From: Apodospora peruviana
Taxonomy: Eukaryota > Ascomycota > Sordariomycetes > Sordariales > Lasiosphaeriaceae
Assembly (NCBI GenBank): GCA_033439685.1
Contig: JAUEDM010000005.1
Span: forward strand, 1,860,001-1,924,000
DNA: 64,000 bases
Direction of reading: 5' to 3'
The notes under the pieces were generated by a model. That model was not told the DNA's origin and ran no database searches. It saw nothing but the letters and a program-made list of their open reading frames with translations. This document shows, in pieces, positions 1 through 13,600 of the stretch (position 1 is the first letter of the stretch; the number at the start of each line of letters is the position of its first letter). The position numbers were made by a program, and so were the translations under genes.

Positions 1-1100
1 CACTGGGTACTGCTTTGCGACTGAAGCCATTGTCTACAACCTAGCCTCTGGTGTTCGCCGGTCCGTGTTCTCGTAACGTGGTAGTCAATCAGAGCATAGT
101 TGGTTAGCAAGGTAGTGTTTCTCGTAACTTTTAAGATCCGGAGGCTGCCACCTTGTGATGTGACGATGAGCACAATTGTACGTGTCTACAGATCTCGTAG
201 TTAGGTAGCTAGCACGTCCGCTGGCAGCGTTACCACCTCTCCTCGGTTCCCTGTATTACTTGCTACTTTTGTGTTTGGCTTTTTCCGAATTGTCACTATT
301 CCCACAGGACTTGAGCATATCAAATGTCTGCTGCCTTCATGTCTCCTTTCTTGATGGTCTTGAGTTGGGTATTTGAGTGGCTGGGTGGTGCCCAAGATGT
401 TCTGGAAGCTTGCCCAAAAGCAATTACAGTACGTCTTTTCAGGCTGTTCATGTTGTATCTATGTATCTATGTACCTAGAGATGTAGTTCCATCATTGTAC
501 TGATAGACCCGGTTCAATTTGGGTTTCGAAGAGCTGGCTGGGCTTTACAGTTATTAGGCCGGCTACTTCTGATCCTTGACAGGCTGTTTAACAAAGGTAC
601 GGAATTCTTATTAACCAGGTCGTCAACTCACTCCATCCAAGGTGATTAACCAGCACGCAATCTTGTCAATGTAGACTTTTACTATGGCTGGAGCTGGAAT
701 CGACCAGCGTTCCGTCCAGATTTTTATTAAACTCAACATTTCCCACTTCTATTACTATTAAACTAACCGGTGCTTTATCTCTCTCTCTAAACACCACCAT
801 CAAAGCAATAGCTTAACAAGGTAAGGGACAACAAGGATTCAACGGCAAAGTTCACTTGGACGAACTATTTTCGTCTAAAGGGAGTAAAGACTGATCAGAG
901 ACAGGCTACCTCAGGATTACTAGTTGGTTTAGATGCGATGAACATTACTTGGCCTATTAACTTAAAGCATCGGACCAAAAGACATTATTGTACGGTGGAT
1001 GTGCGATGAAAATCAGATTAAAGGGATCACACAGTAAACTATGATATACTGGGTACCTAGATACGATGATTCATTGCTTTTCATCCTATATACATATACA
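1..1100. other. Intergenic, 3' side of the GCN20-type gene
   Basis: I see no coding segment with protein-like character here; open frames are 64 codons or shorter. The stretch is mildly AT-rich, and the part nearest 1100 should contain the 3' UTR and poly(A) site of the minus-strand GCN20-type gene. No tRNA, 5S rRNA or clear repeat was found. Confidence 0.6.
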
Positions 1101-3471
1101 CTAGTGAGCCTTGACAACACCAGCCGCATCCGCCTGCGCGGTAATCCTCTTCTTGTATGCCTGCACATCACCAGGGAACTTCTCCACCGTCCCGTTGTCG
1201 CACACCCACAACGACGTGCACACCGTCTGAAGCATCGTCACGTCGTGGGAGACCATCAGGACACCGCCCTGGAACTCCCGCAGCGCCTCAGACAGCGCGT
1301 CCATGGCCTCGATATCCAAGTGATTGGACGGCTCGTCAAGAACAAGAATGTGCGGGTTGCGGAGCGCGAGGCAGGCAAACGCCACCCTCGACTTCTGACC
1401 TCCAGACAGCAACTCCATCTTCTGCAGGCCCGTCATGCCGGTGATACCAAACGCGCCCAGCTGGCGGCGGTACTCCTCGTCCGTCTTGCCCGGGTAGTTC
1501 TTGGCCATGAAGCCGACGGCGCTGTCGTTGAGGTCGAGCGCGTCGACGTGGTGCTGCGCGAAGAAGCCGACGCGCAGGCGGGGATGCTGGCTGATGGTGC
1601 CCGACGTGGGCGTGAGCTTGCCGATGAGGAGCTTGAGAACCGTTGTCTTACCGGCACCGTTGGGTCCGACGATACCGATACGCGAGTCGAGCTGGACATC
1701 GAGATCAACGTTGCGGAGAAGGATCTTGTCCTTGGAGTAGCCAAAGGTGACCTCGGACATTTGCACGATGGGCGGGGAGAGCTTCTCGACGTCGGGAAAT
1801 TTGAAGTGAACGCTGTATTCCGTCTCTGGTGGCTCGAGGACCGGCATGCGCTCCAGTTTCTTGATGCGTGACTGGGCTTCTGACGATTTGGCGGCGTTGT
1901 AGCGGAACTTGTCGATGAAGGCCTGGAGATGGGCCCGCTGGGCCATTTGGTTTTCATATTCGCGTCTTGCGGTCTTCTTGCGCTCCTCCTTAGTCGCGTA
2001 GAAGGCGTCGAAGTTGGAGCTGCGGTAGTAGTCGAGCCGCTGCGAGTGTTGGTGGATGATGTCTGTTGCGACTTCGTTGAGGAAGGCTCTGTCGTGAGAA
2101 ACGACAAGAACGGTGCTGGGGTAGCCCTGCAGGTAATTTGACAAGAAGGTGATAGAAGGGACGTCCAACATGTTGGAAGGTTCGTCGAGAAGCAGGAGAT
2201 CAGGTTCGCAGAACAGGGCTCTGGCGAGAGCCAAACGCATACGCCAACCACCGGAAAAGGTCTTGGTAGCGAATTGCTGGCGCTCGGGCGAGAAACCGAG
2301 ACCAGCCAAAATGCTGGCCGCTCTAGATTCGGCCTTGTCCGATTCCATCTCGGCAAGCTTGGCTTGGATATCTCCTAACCGTTGATCCTGCGCTTCTCTG
2401 TCCTTATCAAGCCTGGCAGCATCGGCCGATGTATCAGCCAATCCTGCCCGTTGGGTTTCAATATCTACCAGCTTTTGAGTGATTTCCTGGAGATACTGTT
2501 AGTAAAGTGCAAACTAAAGACAGGGTCGCATGAAAAGCTTACGGCTTGTTCTTTGAGAAGGACCTTCCGCCAGACGTCGGCATCCAGGACGGCTTGTAGG
2601 GCCGGAGTGTCATCGCCGGTAATCTAAGGCTTCGTTAACATAGGGCCACGAATAGACTTTATATCGCAGGACGTACCTCTTGTTCAACGTGCAAAATAGA
2701 GATATGCGTCGGAATCGGAACTTCTCTCCGAGACAGCGCTCTGAGAAGGGTTGATTTACCGATACCGTTGTTACCCACGAGACCATAGCGGTGTCCGTAT
2801 GAAAGCGTCAAAGTGGTGTCGGTCAGAATCCTCAGACCACCAATGGAGACATCGGTGTTGTCGATCTTGATGTCTTTGGACTTTCCGCCCTGGCCGGTGC
2901 CTAGCTGCAAGGGGTTGACGGCCATGTAGAAATCCTCGTACGACTGCGCCGAGTCGGGCTGGTTAAGAAGTCTCGATGCCTCATACTCGACCGTCTTGAA
3001 CTCTTTCTTGTTCTGCTTGGCAGCAATCTTGCGCTCGGCCTTCTCCAGCTTCTTCTTGTCGACCTTGGACTCGACCTTGCGCACGTTGGCAGACTCCAGA
3101 TCAACACCACCGGTGGCGACGGCCAAAGTGGAAGACATATTCCTCTGGGCGCTCACTTGGATGGTCTGGTCCAGGCGCCTCACGACCGGGCCACGCCTAT
3201 CTTGGCTCTCGGCGCTGGCAGCGGTGTAGCGGTCGACCCATTTGTCAACCAGGACCCGGATCTTCTCCTGGAGGGCGGCATTGGGATCTCCCGAGGCTGA
3301 GAGGAGCAGCTCGGTGATGGTGGATGCGGCCTCGGAGAGCGGAGAGATCCCGGACGCCTCCTCATCTGAGGACGAGGACCAAGCGGTGGAGGCATGGGTC
3401 AGATAGCCGGCCGAGTACTCGGAGAGCACGGGGTCAATGTGCGGGAGCACCGCCCGGATCTCGGCATCCAT
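1101..3471 (-). CDS. GCN20: GCN20-type ABC-F ATPase (translation regulator)
   Basis: Soluble ABC-F protein with two ATPase cassettes and no membrane segments. In yeast GCN20 acts with GCN1 on ribosomes to promote activation of the eIF2-alpha kinase GCN2 during amino-acid starvation. Three exons on the minus strand: 3471-2677, 2623-2543 and 2486-1101, giving 753 residues, essentially the length of yeast GCN20 (752). The introns (53 and 56 nt, both phase 0) have GTACGT and GTAAGC donors. Visible motifs: a lysine-rich linker near residues 130-165; Walker A1 GNNGIGKST at 233-241; signature 1 FSGGWRMR near 369; Walker B1 with the GCN20-typical LLLLDEPSNMLD from 389; Walker A2 GPNGAGKTT at 566-574; signature 2 LSGGQKSR at 652-659; Walker B2 LVLDEPSNHLD at 673-683. 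All catalytic motifs are intact. The N-terminal about 200 residues correspond to the GCN1-binding extension. Splice sites are inferred from reading frame and consensus. Confidence 0.95.
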
Positions 3472-6400
3472 CTTTCAATCTTTCGAAGTGGTTGTGGCTG
3501 CGGCGGTGTGTCCTTTTAGTAATTACCACTCGGTAATTATCCAGGTTTCGTCACGATTACTAGTACGGTGACTAGTTTGGGTCTAGTTTGGGTGTGCAGG
3601 TGTTTCGTTGTGTGTCTCTTTTCGATCAAAGACACATTTTCGCATTTGTGTTGGACTTGGCAGCTGTGAAGTTGGATTCCTGGGGCGAGACGCCAGACCC
3701 CTGCCGGGATTTGCCGTCCGCCTGGCAGGGGTCTAACTGGTGCCACCAGCTGGCCACGACACGGGGCCAGCTGGCAGTGGTACAAACCTGGAAGGAAGCA
3801 GTGGTGCCGGGTGGATGGGGTGTCAAGAGCCAGCTTGAATGCTTCAGTTTTCAGCAACCCCGCAGAGATCCCCCCCGCCATCATCAGGCGGTTAAAGTTT
3901 AGCTGTGCAAGATCATTTTCACTACAATTCCGCGAAGCACGATTTTGAAACTATCTTTTCGGGAACAACACCCGTCGGTCGTCCCAGCTTTCACGTGGAG
4001 TTGCTGTGTACTGTGTAGGCAATCCAATTGTCTCAGCTGAAATCTCCCCTGATTCGCTTCTGGCCGAATTTTCTGGGCTGCCCTCCCTGGCTCGCGCGAC
4101 GGTATGTACATCTACCCAGCCAGCCAGCCCATGTCGCGATCACGTTTCGAGGGACTGACGCGATGCGGCGCTGCGGCGCGGGCGGACACCCTGTCAAGCA
4201 AGACCGTGTCGCGTGTCGCACCAATGGCGGCGCGTCGTTCGTTGAAGGCCCGACGGCAAATGCGGTGCAGCCAACCAAGTGCCATTCTCGATGACGATGC
4301 ATGAGCCTGCGAAATCAGTCGAGACAACCACTCTATTTCCAACGTACTGGGGATCCCAGCAAACGCCATTCCGTTGGCCGCCGACGACACGGCCCATCTC
4401 CACCGGCTGCAGCCAAGTTGCCTTCGTTGGAAGGTCATTGACATCCGGATCGCGACCTGAATGTCTGTCGAGCGAGGCAGCAATGTCGCACCCCGAGCCC
4501 TCGGGGCGCTGTTGCAGATTAAACCAAGAGGCGGACCCTGGATGGATTTACTGCATATGGGGATAATTATCACCATGCCAGTCATGCCTTTGGTGGTTCT
4601 GTAACCGCTCGGGACCGCTGCAACACCAAATCCTTGCCAGTCAGCTTAATCCACTCTTCTCATCACGAAAGAAAAGTACGGAATAATAAGGCAGAGCTTG
4701 GCCCCTGAACAGCAAAGATCAGGAGCTGCTTTGCGGCTTGCGGCCGGGGACTTTCATTCATCTGGAGATGTCACCCACCGCATGCTTTGCTTCATAAGCC
4801 GCAACCAAGCTTACTTAACTAAATCCCCGATGAGCTGAGGGCTGAAAGGAGAAAAGGCGACTAGGGTGTTTCTTGTGTATCGCGATCCCTTGATGCCATC
4901 GGACTTGCGAAACAAGCCGACGCGGGAATGAAGCGCTGTGTCCATATATTCCCGGAACAGCACAATGACTCTTGGAGCAGGCTCACCAGACACAACGTTT
5001 CCCGGTGAAATATCTTCAGCCTCGCTCCTTTGTACCGTCAACACAAAAGACCCTCCGAAAGCCACAGAGAACACGACACACGCTCAGCGATTACCCGGGA
5101 AGTGGATCTGAGCGAGCACTGAGATAATTACCACCCGGGCAAACATATGCTTGGAGCCGCGTTGGTGTTGCTGGCAAACCTGCCTGCTGCCGACCGACGG
5201 CGGGGCAAGCACTTACACCCCATCCGTCATCCCACGAAGGAAGAGAAAGCTATCCGTCTTTAGCCCGTCGTCGATATCCCTCTCCGAACTCAGCCCCTCC
5301 CCGCAGAAGACACCCAATTCAACTTTCCCGACTGCCGTCATGGTGCAGCCCTGGAGAATGGTTCAATGCCTTGTTGTTTCGAGATAAAAATCGTCCCGTC
5401 CAGGGAATCGGCTGATTATCTGAATTTGGGCGGTGGCGTTGTGAGCGACTTTTTTCCCTCGTCGTCGTCTTCCCGGGAACCTTTGTCCATGTTGGGTTCA
5501 GGGGCCCACGCTAGGGACGGCTGTTCTGGTATCATCCATACAGATCACACAGAGGGAGAAACCTGGCGACTTTTTCCTGGTTGATATCCGTATTGAGAGA
5601 CTGCCGGATTATATGTGTCTTCTGATATCCCGAGGCAAGAAAAAAAGGTTGACAAGTGTAAGCGGGTAAACCGAGGCTTTGCCGTGTCAAAGAAGGACGA
5701 ACCGAGTGTACGGACCCCACCTATAAAGTGATGAGTCGACTCTTTGCTGTCTGTTCTGTTTCAAGTTTTACACGACGCGGACGGGTATTTTGATATCTGC
5801 CTACGTACCTGCTTGGCTGATACCTTAAGCCTCCGCGAGATACTATCACACACAATCGTCACCCTGTCACGCAATATGTTTGCTTGCTCTCGCTCGTCGA
5901 TTTGTATTGACAAACGCACGGGGATCAAAGTGCTACACTACCATCGTACTGTACCATAATATGCAAGCGTATGGTGCGGTGGTAATGGGAGAATACGGGG
6001 TACATACACAACCAGTGACTACCATGACCTGGAACTATCAACGGTCTGAGAAGTCCTGAGCTCTCGTAAATCTGCCGCCCAACTCGACTGGGACAAGCCT
6101 GGTCTTGGTTAGACCTTGCCGTTGCTCCCCGCGACCGCTCCTTGTGAGTTGTTTCTCGATTCAGTATGTGTGACATAACGACGGGTTTTCGAGGCTCGAG
6201 AGCCTTGGCGAGATAAAAAAAAAGCTTTGGACAAGCGGGTGGCGTTGACCGCGGACGACAGTTGAGGGACCCGACTTGAGACGTAAATGCATATGTCTAG
6301 ACCATCGTGGAGAAAAAGAAAAGTATAGAAAAGAGGCATAACTAGTTCAACGTCTGTCTTGTCTGCCTTGCATGTTAGCTGTTTTCCCTGACAGCTCCGG

Positions 6401-9400
6401 CCTTATTTCTTTTTCTTTTCTGACCTGATGATCTGATCTGGTCTGATATCTCAGGCATTTCTCTTAGAGCACAGCCCTAAAGCTGCCGGCGGTAGACTCC
6501 TCCCTTCTTATTGATTGGATGAAAAAGAGAAGAAAATAATTACACCGAGACGTATATTGATCGTCGAATCTGGCTCTTCTGACAGGTTGGATATCTCCAA
6601 CGGCAAAATACTCTGGGAGAAGTCCATGCAACAGAAACACAAAACACGGGCTGCTCCCCCACATTTTGATAGTATCCAAACACGCGGGGCCAAATTGATA
6701 TCCCCTCTATAATACAGACAACATATATCGAGAGGCTGTATTGGTGATGGCTGACTGACTTACTGGCGGGCGGGCTGTGATGGGGAATAGACAGACAGAT
6801 GCGATGGACCAGGAAAAGGATTCGAGATAATCACAATAATGAATAACACAAACGTAACGGGAACCAGGGGGTATTTACGGAATATAAACTTACAGTATGA
6901 GTGCTGGATAGGTACATTAACTCACCCGTTTATATGACCATCGTGTGTGACGATCTCTGTACGTACATATCTTGCCTACCTTACGTTCATAGTATAGTCT
7001 GAAATCTGGGTCTCCTTAATGTTGCTCATACATGCAAAATATAAAAGACCAACGCAGGTACGAGATCCAAGAGCAACGCTGTTTTAGATAATTTTGCATT
7101 AATTGATTGATTGATAGACACCCAAGAAGCATACATATCCACACACACATACACTGCAGCAAGCAGGCAGGAGCAGCAGCAGCACCACCGCGTAGACAGG
7201 CGGATAGTGTCCGCACACGACATACAATATATCCATTAGATGGATATATATATGAGATGTTGCATCTGGGGCAGCACACGCGCGGACACAGCACACGCGC
7301 GGACACAGCACACTTGGAGGACAAGGCGGGAACGGGAGCCGAGCGGGACTTGCAGCAAGCAAGCATCACCAGCCGGATGAGACAGCGTTGAACTAGAGGC
7401 GGCTATTTCATGACGACAGGATACTACCCTTGGAAGTAAGTGTGTTTTTGTCCTGCCTGTACCGTGAAGCAGGACAGGTTTGGTTGCCTCTTGGATACCT
7501 ACGTAGGTCGGGTAAGAGATCAGTGAGGGGACTAACAACATCCAATGTTACCGGGCCGCTGCCGTAGGCCCCGTCGGCGTGCTTTACGCATTGTTATGGT
7601 TGCTTCTTGTTTCTCGTTCGTTCATGAGGCTCAGCTGGAGGTCGCTGTGGCGAGGTGGTCGGTCTGGGCGAGGCCAGCTCAGAACAACAACAATAACACA
7701 CGACATCCAAGACATGTATTGTGGGTACTACTATCCAAGTCAGACAGAAAAAAAAGACAGCAAGAACTTTCTCGGAGCCGGTGTAATAATTGGAGAACAC
7801 CGCGCTGTTGCATCTTTCCCTCCATCTCTGAGCCGACGCCGCCACGAAATAAAGTGTCTGCAAAACCTGGGCCTCTTCCTCTTCAATCCTCCACGCCGCG
7901 AGAGTGAATAAAACGGGTGAGCGAATGGGCGGGCGGCTCGTGTAAGTGAGCAAGCATCAGGGAAGTAAATAACTGAGAAGGCCAACAAACTTCTGGCTGG
8001 GGCGGCGCGGGAACAGTAGAAGACACATGCCTTCATAAGGTACCTACTTATTAGGTAGGTACAAAGTAGGTTGGTAATAAATGTGTAGGAAAAATAAAAA
8101 GAATAAAAAATAAGCCCTGCCGGACGGACCAAATGCAATATCTGCCCCGTGCTTTGGGGTTGCGGTATTATACATTTGCGGAGGTATAACAGAAGGGATT
8201 TTTCTCTTGTTTCTCGTCTCTTTTCTCGTATGTAATCGAGTTTCACCAAAATCCACGCCGCGTGCTGCGCTGCTTTGCCGACTTTTTGTGTTCGGAGATG
8301 CCTGATTCTGGAGCACACGTCCGAGGACCATTTTCCCTCACCTCGTCTCACCTCACCCTTACATGATGCTATATCGCGTAGGGAAGAGACACGGAGAGAG
8401 AAGCTAAGGCATCAACTTGGTGGAAAGACTTGCAGCTTTGACGTGCAGACGTGGAGAATAGTTAGATGCACGCAAAACTTAGTTCGCCGAGAGTGAGTTA
8501 GCGGTGCAAGCTGGGACGGAGCTGAGCGATCCGGCTTTTTTTGGTCGTAGAGGCACAAGTGTGATTTGATGTTGCTGCGGTTGGTTGCCCTTTACACCGG
8601 TGGCCGGCCGCTTTCTCACTCCCGTAATTTCATCTCACTGCAACGAGAGCTTTCGGTGGTTCGTTTACGTACACGTACAGCAGTATTCACTATATAAAGT
8701 CAGGTATGTACAGCGTATATCAACCGAGGTTTTGGAGAGGACCCCAAGGAAACATCAATGGTTCTATTCCAGCTTTTAGAGAGGAAAATCCCTGCTTTAT
8801 GTGTACACTGGGACCACGATGGGGTTGCAATGGATGGCCTCGGGCAACTCTCCTAGAAAACCAAGGCCCGGGGTTGGAGGTCGAACAGAGCCCATTCGTT
8901 GAATGCATCTCTGTTTTTCCAGTTTCGTCCCTGCTTTGGATCGTGGAGTTTGGCGGAGTGGCCTTGGGGGTTTTGAGAAAGGGTTCTGAGAATATGATAG
9001 GTCACCAGCCGGCCGATCCGCGCTGCACTAGATCAGATCGATCCTTCCATTCCCAATGCGTCGAGAAATGCTGTGCTTGTTGGATCAAAAAGCAATCATC
9101 CAAGGAGAGAGAATCATGGAAAAGACGTGCATGGAACAAGCGTGAATGAGTCCACTTCAAACCAAGTCCACTTGCCCCTCTCCAGCCCCTCCACCAGGAA
9201 CCCGAAAACGTGTTTTGCAAGGAGCTCCAGGTCGGATCTGGTCCGCTGATCAGTGAGCAGCAAGACATCCTGTCCATAACGGCAGTTGTGTGGAAAAAGG
9301 ACAGAATGGAATGGGGAAAAGGAAAAAGGCGACATGAACGGGTTCTCATCGGTTTCCACCGTCCTGGTACAAGTCCCGGGTTATTATATTTATATCCGTT

Positions 9401-10660
9401 CAGAGTTCAGAATTCAAGACTTGGATGGGACGGAACGGTCTTTTTTATTACATTTTGTAGAGCAACAGAGAATAGATTTGTGCTGCTTACCAGCTATGTA
9501 TCGCATCCGTATCCGTACCTCGAAAGCAGGTTTCAAACAGCGCGTTAGATTGGAGGATGTCCCGAATGCTGTTGATACTGTGAACGGCTGAAATACAGCA
9601 GCGATCACCCATGCGCTCGCTAGCGTCAGGCAGGTCTCGCTCTGCGTCGCTCAAGACGGGCCTTACGCGAGCAACAATCAAAGACCAATCCCAGCAGGCT
9701 CCATAGCAAACCAGGCCCTGGCTCCAGGCTTGCCCCAGAAGCTCCCGTCAGGTGCCCTGGAATTGGAGTCGAAGGTTCAAGGTCCAACAACAAGAACAAG
9801 AAGACTCAAGACTGGGCAACACAGTGGAGGCACCCACCTCGTCACAGCAGCCGAGACTCCTCCTTGCTCGAGCCCAGAGTGTGTTTGATGTTTCGCTGCC
9901 GCTTTGCTGGTTGTTGTTTGTGTTGTTTCTGCCGATCGTGTTTTTTTCTTCATCTCGACCTTTCTTGCAGTCTGCATTCATTCACTCACCTTAGCCTTTT
10001 ACCCAATTTCGTTGGCGCTATCTCGCGTCGACAGAGGCATCGGCCCCCCCCTAACCCTTCGCATTTTGGGGCTTGGATATATTTGGCAACTGGATGAGCC
10101 AAGCAGTGGTCCCCCTGTGAATCCGAAGCCAGGCCAATCTCACCAGCATTTGCCCAAGCAGCCAATCCGCCCAACCAGAGAAACGAAAAATCGCACCCGC
10201 GTCTTGCGTCTTCTGTTGCGTTGTTGGCCCTGTTTTTTCCCTTTCCTCAACTCAGCTTTGCAAATTCGACCTTTCCGCCAAGCTCGACTGTCCGTCGTGT
10301 GTTTCCACCATCTTCGTCGACAGGTCTCTATCTCCTCCCTCTCCTCCTCACTCTCGACTAAAGCGATCGGTCTTGTCTCGCGCGGCCGTCAAACCCTACC
10401 TACCGGCATAATTTACAGAGGGAGCGCCTGGGGGAAGCGCGAGTGCCTTGGTCGAGCTTCGCCACGCATCCAGGAAAGGGCCTCGACACCAAGAACGTGC
10501 CTGCATTGCCTACATTCCTTAGTCCAATCTTCACATACGAAAGGCTTTCCGTAATGTCCTGACGATGCAAACCACGACTCAATCGAGCTCCGAATTCCCT
10601 CCCGTCCTCCTTTTCTTCCGCGGCCGCTTGTCGTCGTCGACATAAGCATCCCTCGCCAGG
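3472..10660. other. 7.2 kb gene-poor interval between GCN20-type and Byr4-like genes
   Basis: This is the shared upstream region of two divergently transcribed genes. I find no open frame that looks like protein. It contains a TATATAAAG sequence at 8691-8699 with no obvious gene behind it, a 17-bp tandem repeat at 7274-7313, an AT-rich section around 6.4-7.1 kb, and pyrimidine-rich tracts at about 9935-9970 and 10325-10360 that probably belong to the promoter or 5' leader of the Byr4-like gene. A candidate GTACTGTAC motif lies at 5946-5954. Confidence 0.6.
7274..7313. repeat. 17-bp tandem repeat, 2.35 copies
   Basis: Two perfect copies of GCACACGCGCGGACACA (7274-7290 and 7291-7307) are followed by a partial copy (GCACAC). 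The unit is purine/CA-rich with a CGCGCGG core. No function is evident. Confidence 0.9.
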
Positions 10661-13600
10661 ATGCAGGCTGTGCCGAGTGTAAGTAGTCCCGTCGCGCGAA
10701 CAACGCTCCTTTTTCCATCACCCACGCAGGAACTTGGACGAAAAAGCATATCCGATGGATCCATGCGTGCGTCCGTGACCTTGACAAGTTCACGCCTACG
10801 TCCACAACACAGACCTGTGCAATTACCGCGTTCGGACCGTTGATGCTAACTTACTCGAATATAGCTCGTGGGAACCGGCACCATTGTCGCGGCGGCCGCT
10901 GCCGGTCTGGTCTTTGGCCAAAACACCGACTCCCCCGACTCCCCCAGCCCGACCTCGAAGAGGGAATTCGCTCCCGAGTACGACAGTATACGAGTGAAGC
11001 CTGCGTATTCACGGCCCGGCACGAGCACGGCTTCCGCAAGCGCGTCACCGCAGGAGGAGTTCCCGTACAATTCGTTTCGACAACTCGGTGATGTAGCAAC
11101 CACTGGGGCCCTTACGTCACATCCTTCCACTGTAACAGGTACACAACGGCCTTTGAGCGTCCAGGTTTCACACCCGAGGGGCGCGAGCCGAAGACAGTCA
11201 CTTATTCGACAGAGCGACGTTACTTCGCGACCGATTGCGGAAAACGGCCGGGACTCGGTGTCGTCGAGGGACTCGTGGATAAGGCGGCTATCCATTCGCC
11301 CATTGTCCCAGCATGGAAGTCCGAGATCCAGCGTGGGTCCAGATTCACCATCCTTGTTTTCAAACCATTCTGGCGTTCCAATATTAGGACAAAAGCCCGC
11401 TGCGTCACAACCCGGGCCTAATAAGCTGGTCAAGAGAACGGCTTCTGGCCAAACCGCCGCCCCAGAATCCCAACCGGGACGAGGATCAAGGCCGCAGATG
11501 CCGTCGTTACGGAGGCCTGCTACGAGCCACCAGCGGTCAGCGACGCTCCAACAATTCCAGAATCAGGGAGGCTTTTCCGGCCCCCCTCCGCCGCTCGAGG
11601 AGAAATACTTCATGGGGCAGCCAATGGAACCTGAGGGGCCTGTCACGATACCGCGGGCAGCTGGTGTGGAGGAGCACCAAGTGTCGGGAAAATGGATGCC
11701 ATTCTTCTACACGCGGCCTGCCAAACCGCTGGGTCGAGGAAATCCCGGGCGCACAAGTGATAGCAGCCCTGGCCACACCAACTCACTGTTACCTCAACGG
11801 ACAGTCTCGGTGCAACATCGCGGCGCTTCTGGCGCCTATCTGATCAAGGCAAATTTGTTAACAAATTCCCCAACAGTAGCAGATGAAGCTGTGTCACTGC
11901 TACCACACAGCCAATCCGATTACAGACAAGACTCGCAGGACGCCAGCAACCCGTCCGACTCGGCCGATTCGACGCCTTCCAGGAAAGCTCGACGGTCAAT
12001 ATCGATGCATTTTAGCTCTCCGAGCAGTTGGATCTCGAAGACAGGGAGCATTCGAAGGTCAAGACGGGGCACAGTCGACGCCAAGAGTGGAGGTGTCCGA
12101 CATGCGTCCGCTCCTGTGGACGCTATCCAAACGTTGGGTCAGCCTGAAGCGAGACCGACCTTGGAAGAAATTTTTAAGTCGGTCGAGCCTGGACCTCGAC
12201 ATCATTTGGAGCCCGAGACACAGCGAGCGGCGATCCACCTCCAGACTCGCAAGAGAAACTCCTCTTCTCCACTCCCTCCCTTGTCACGACTTTCAAGCTT
12301 CAATATCGACGTCGCGACACTGGGGTTGCCGAGCTCGTCGTCTGCAGCTCCTCCAAGACAGCAGTTCCCGACCCCTATTAATTACATGTCGGGCTCGTTA
12401 GCCCTTTCAGGTCTGCCTCGAAGTCGAGGCGGCTCCGGCGAGCGGACATCCACACTAGCTGGCTCTGACTTCGATGGCCGGGATGGCATTTCCGGTGATG
12501 ATGAAGATACTGATTTTAAGAGCGATGGCATGTTTGACTCTTTCCGCACCGTAGCTTCTTCGAGTCGAGTGAGAACAGTGGAGACGCCTTTGGATTCCAT
12601 GTTTGACGAATCGCCTCCGAGCACGGCGGGCAATAGCAAAACGAAGCGGCTTTCGATCCAGGAGATATTAGGAGGCTCATGGGATGGAGGAAATAAAATC
12701 ATGGAGGAAGACGAGAGCATCCCGACACCCATTCGAACCGCACATCTTGCCAATGCCGTCGAGTTTACACACCGGGAGCAGGACGATGACCGCTTCAGCT
12801 TCGATGGCTCACCGGAGCTCTCGTTAGCCAATCGCGACTTTGGGAGATTGTCATTGGACGATGAGGACGATGATGATTGGGCACGAGATGACGAGAACAC
12901 CCTGAGCAATCATCTTTCACCGCCTTCGAGCTCGACCAACTCGAGGCGTGTCAGCCCAACATTCCGACATGTTCTACTGAACATCAGCGGGAATGCTGCT
13001 CATGATCTTCGCCGAGACCCGATGGAAGACCGGCCGCGAAGCAACATATTTGATTGGTGCGAGCCCACAATCCACGACAAGTTTGACACAGATGGCCACT
13101 CGCCTCGGCCCAAGACTGTCCATGGGAAGCAGGAGCTGGACTTGAGGGGAGGCCGCTCTGTGACTCGAAAAGGTCCCAGCGCTGCTCATGTGCGAAGTCA
13201 GAGCGTCCCTGTTGTTCCCGATCCATCAGACAACTCGAAACCACCACCGAAGTTTGGTACCTGGGGCTTGGGCACAAAGACGGCAAGTGAAGACTGGGAC
13301 GATGATTTCGACTTTGATGAGGACGCTCCTGATCTATCCGGAGGAGGCAAGGATTCCGCCACGAGCTTCTCGATGGTTGTACCAGCGTCCATCCAGGCAA
13401 CGCAGCCTACCGTCAAGGCACATTCGGGGCAGATCCGCGAGTTATCATTGCTCGTGAACGATTTGAAACGATTATGTCGCCACGGGAAAGATCTCGACAT
13501 CCAACACGGCACACTGGCTCCAAAGTGGAAAGAGGCCGAGAATATCATCGCACTTGCGTCTCCGGATGAAGATAATGGGGAGGAAGAGGAACCTCGGACG

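Noticed and set aside
1041..2356. Long antisense and alternative frames over the GCN20-type gene
   Set aside because: They overlap the complete ABC-F coding sequence with all its motifs, so they are shadows.
9904..10554. 216-codon frame upstream of the Byr4-like gene
   Set aside because: Lies in the pyrimidine-rich leader region, has no motif, and probably belongs to promoter or 5' UTR.
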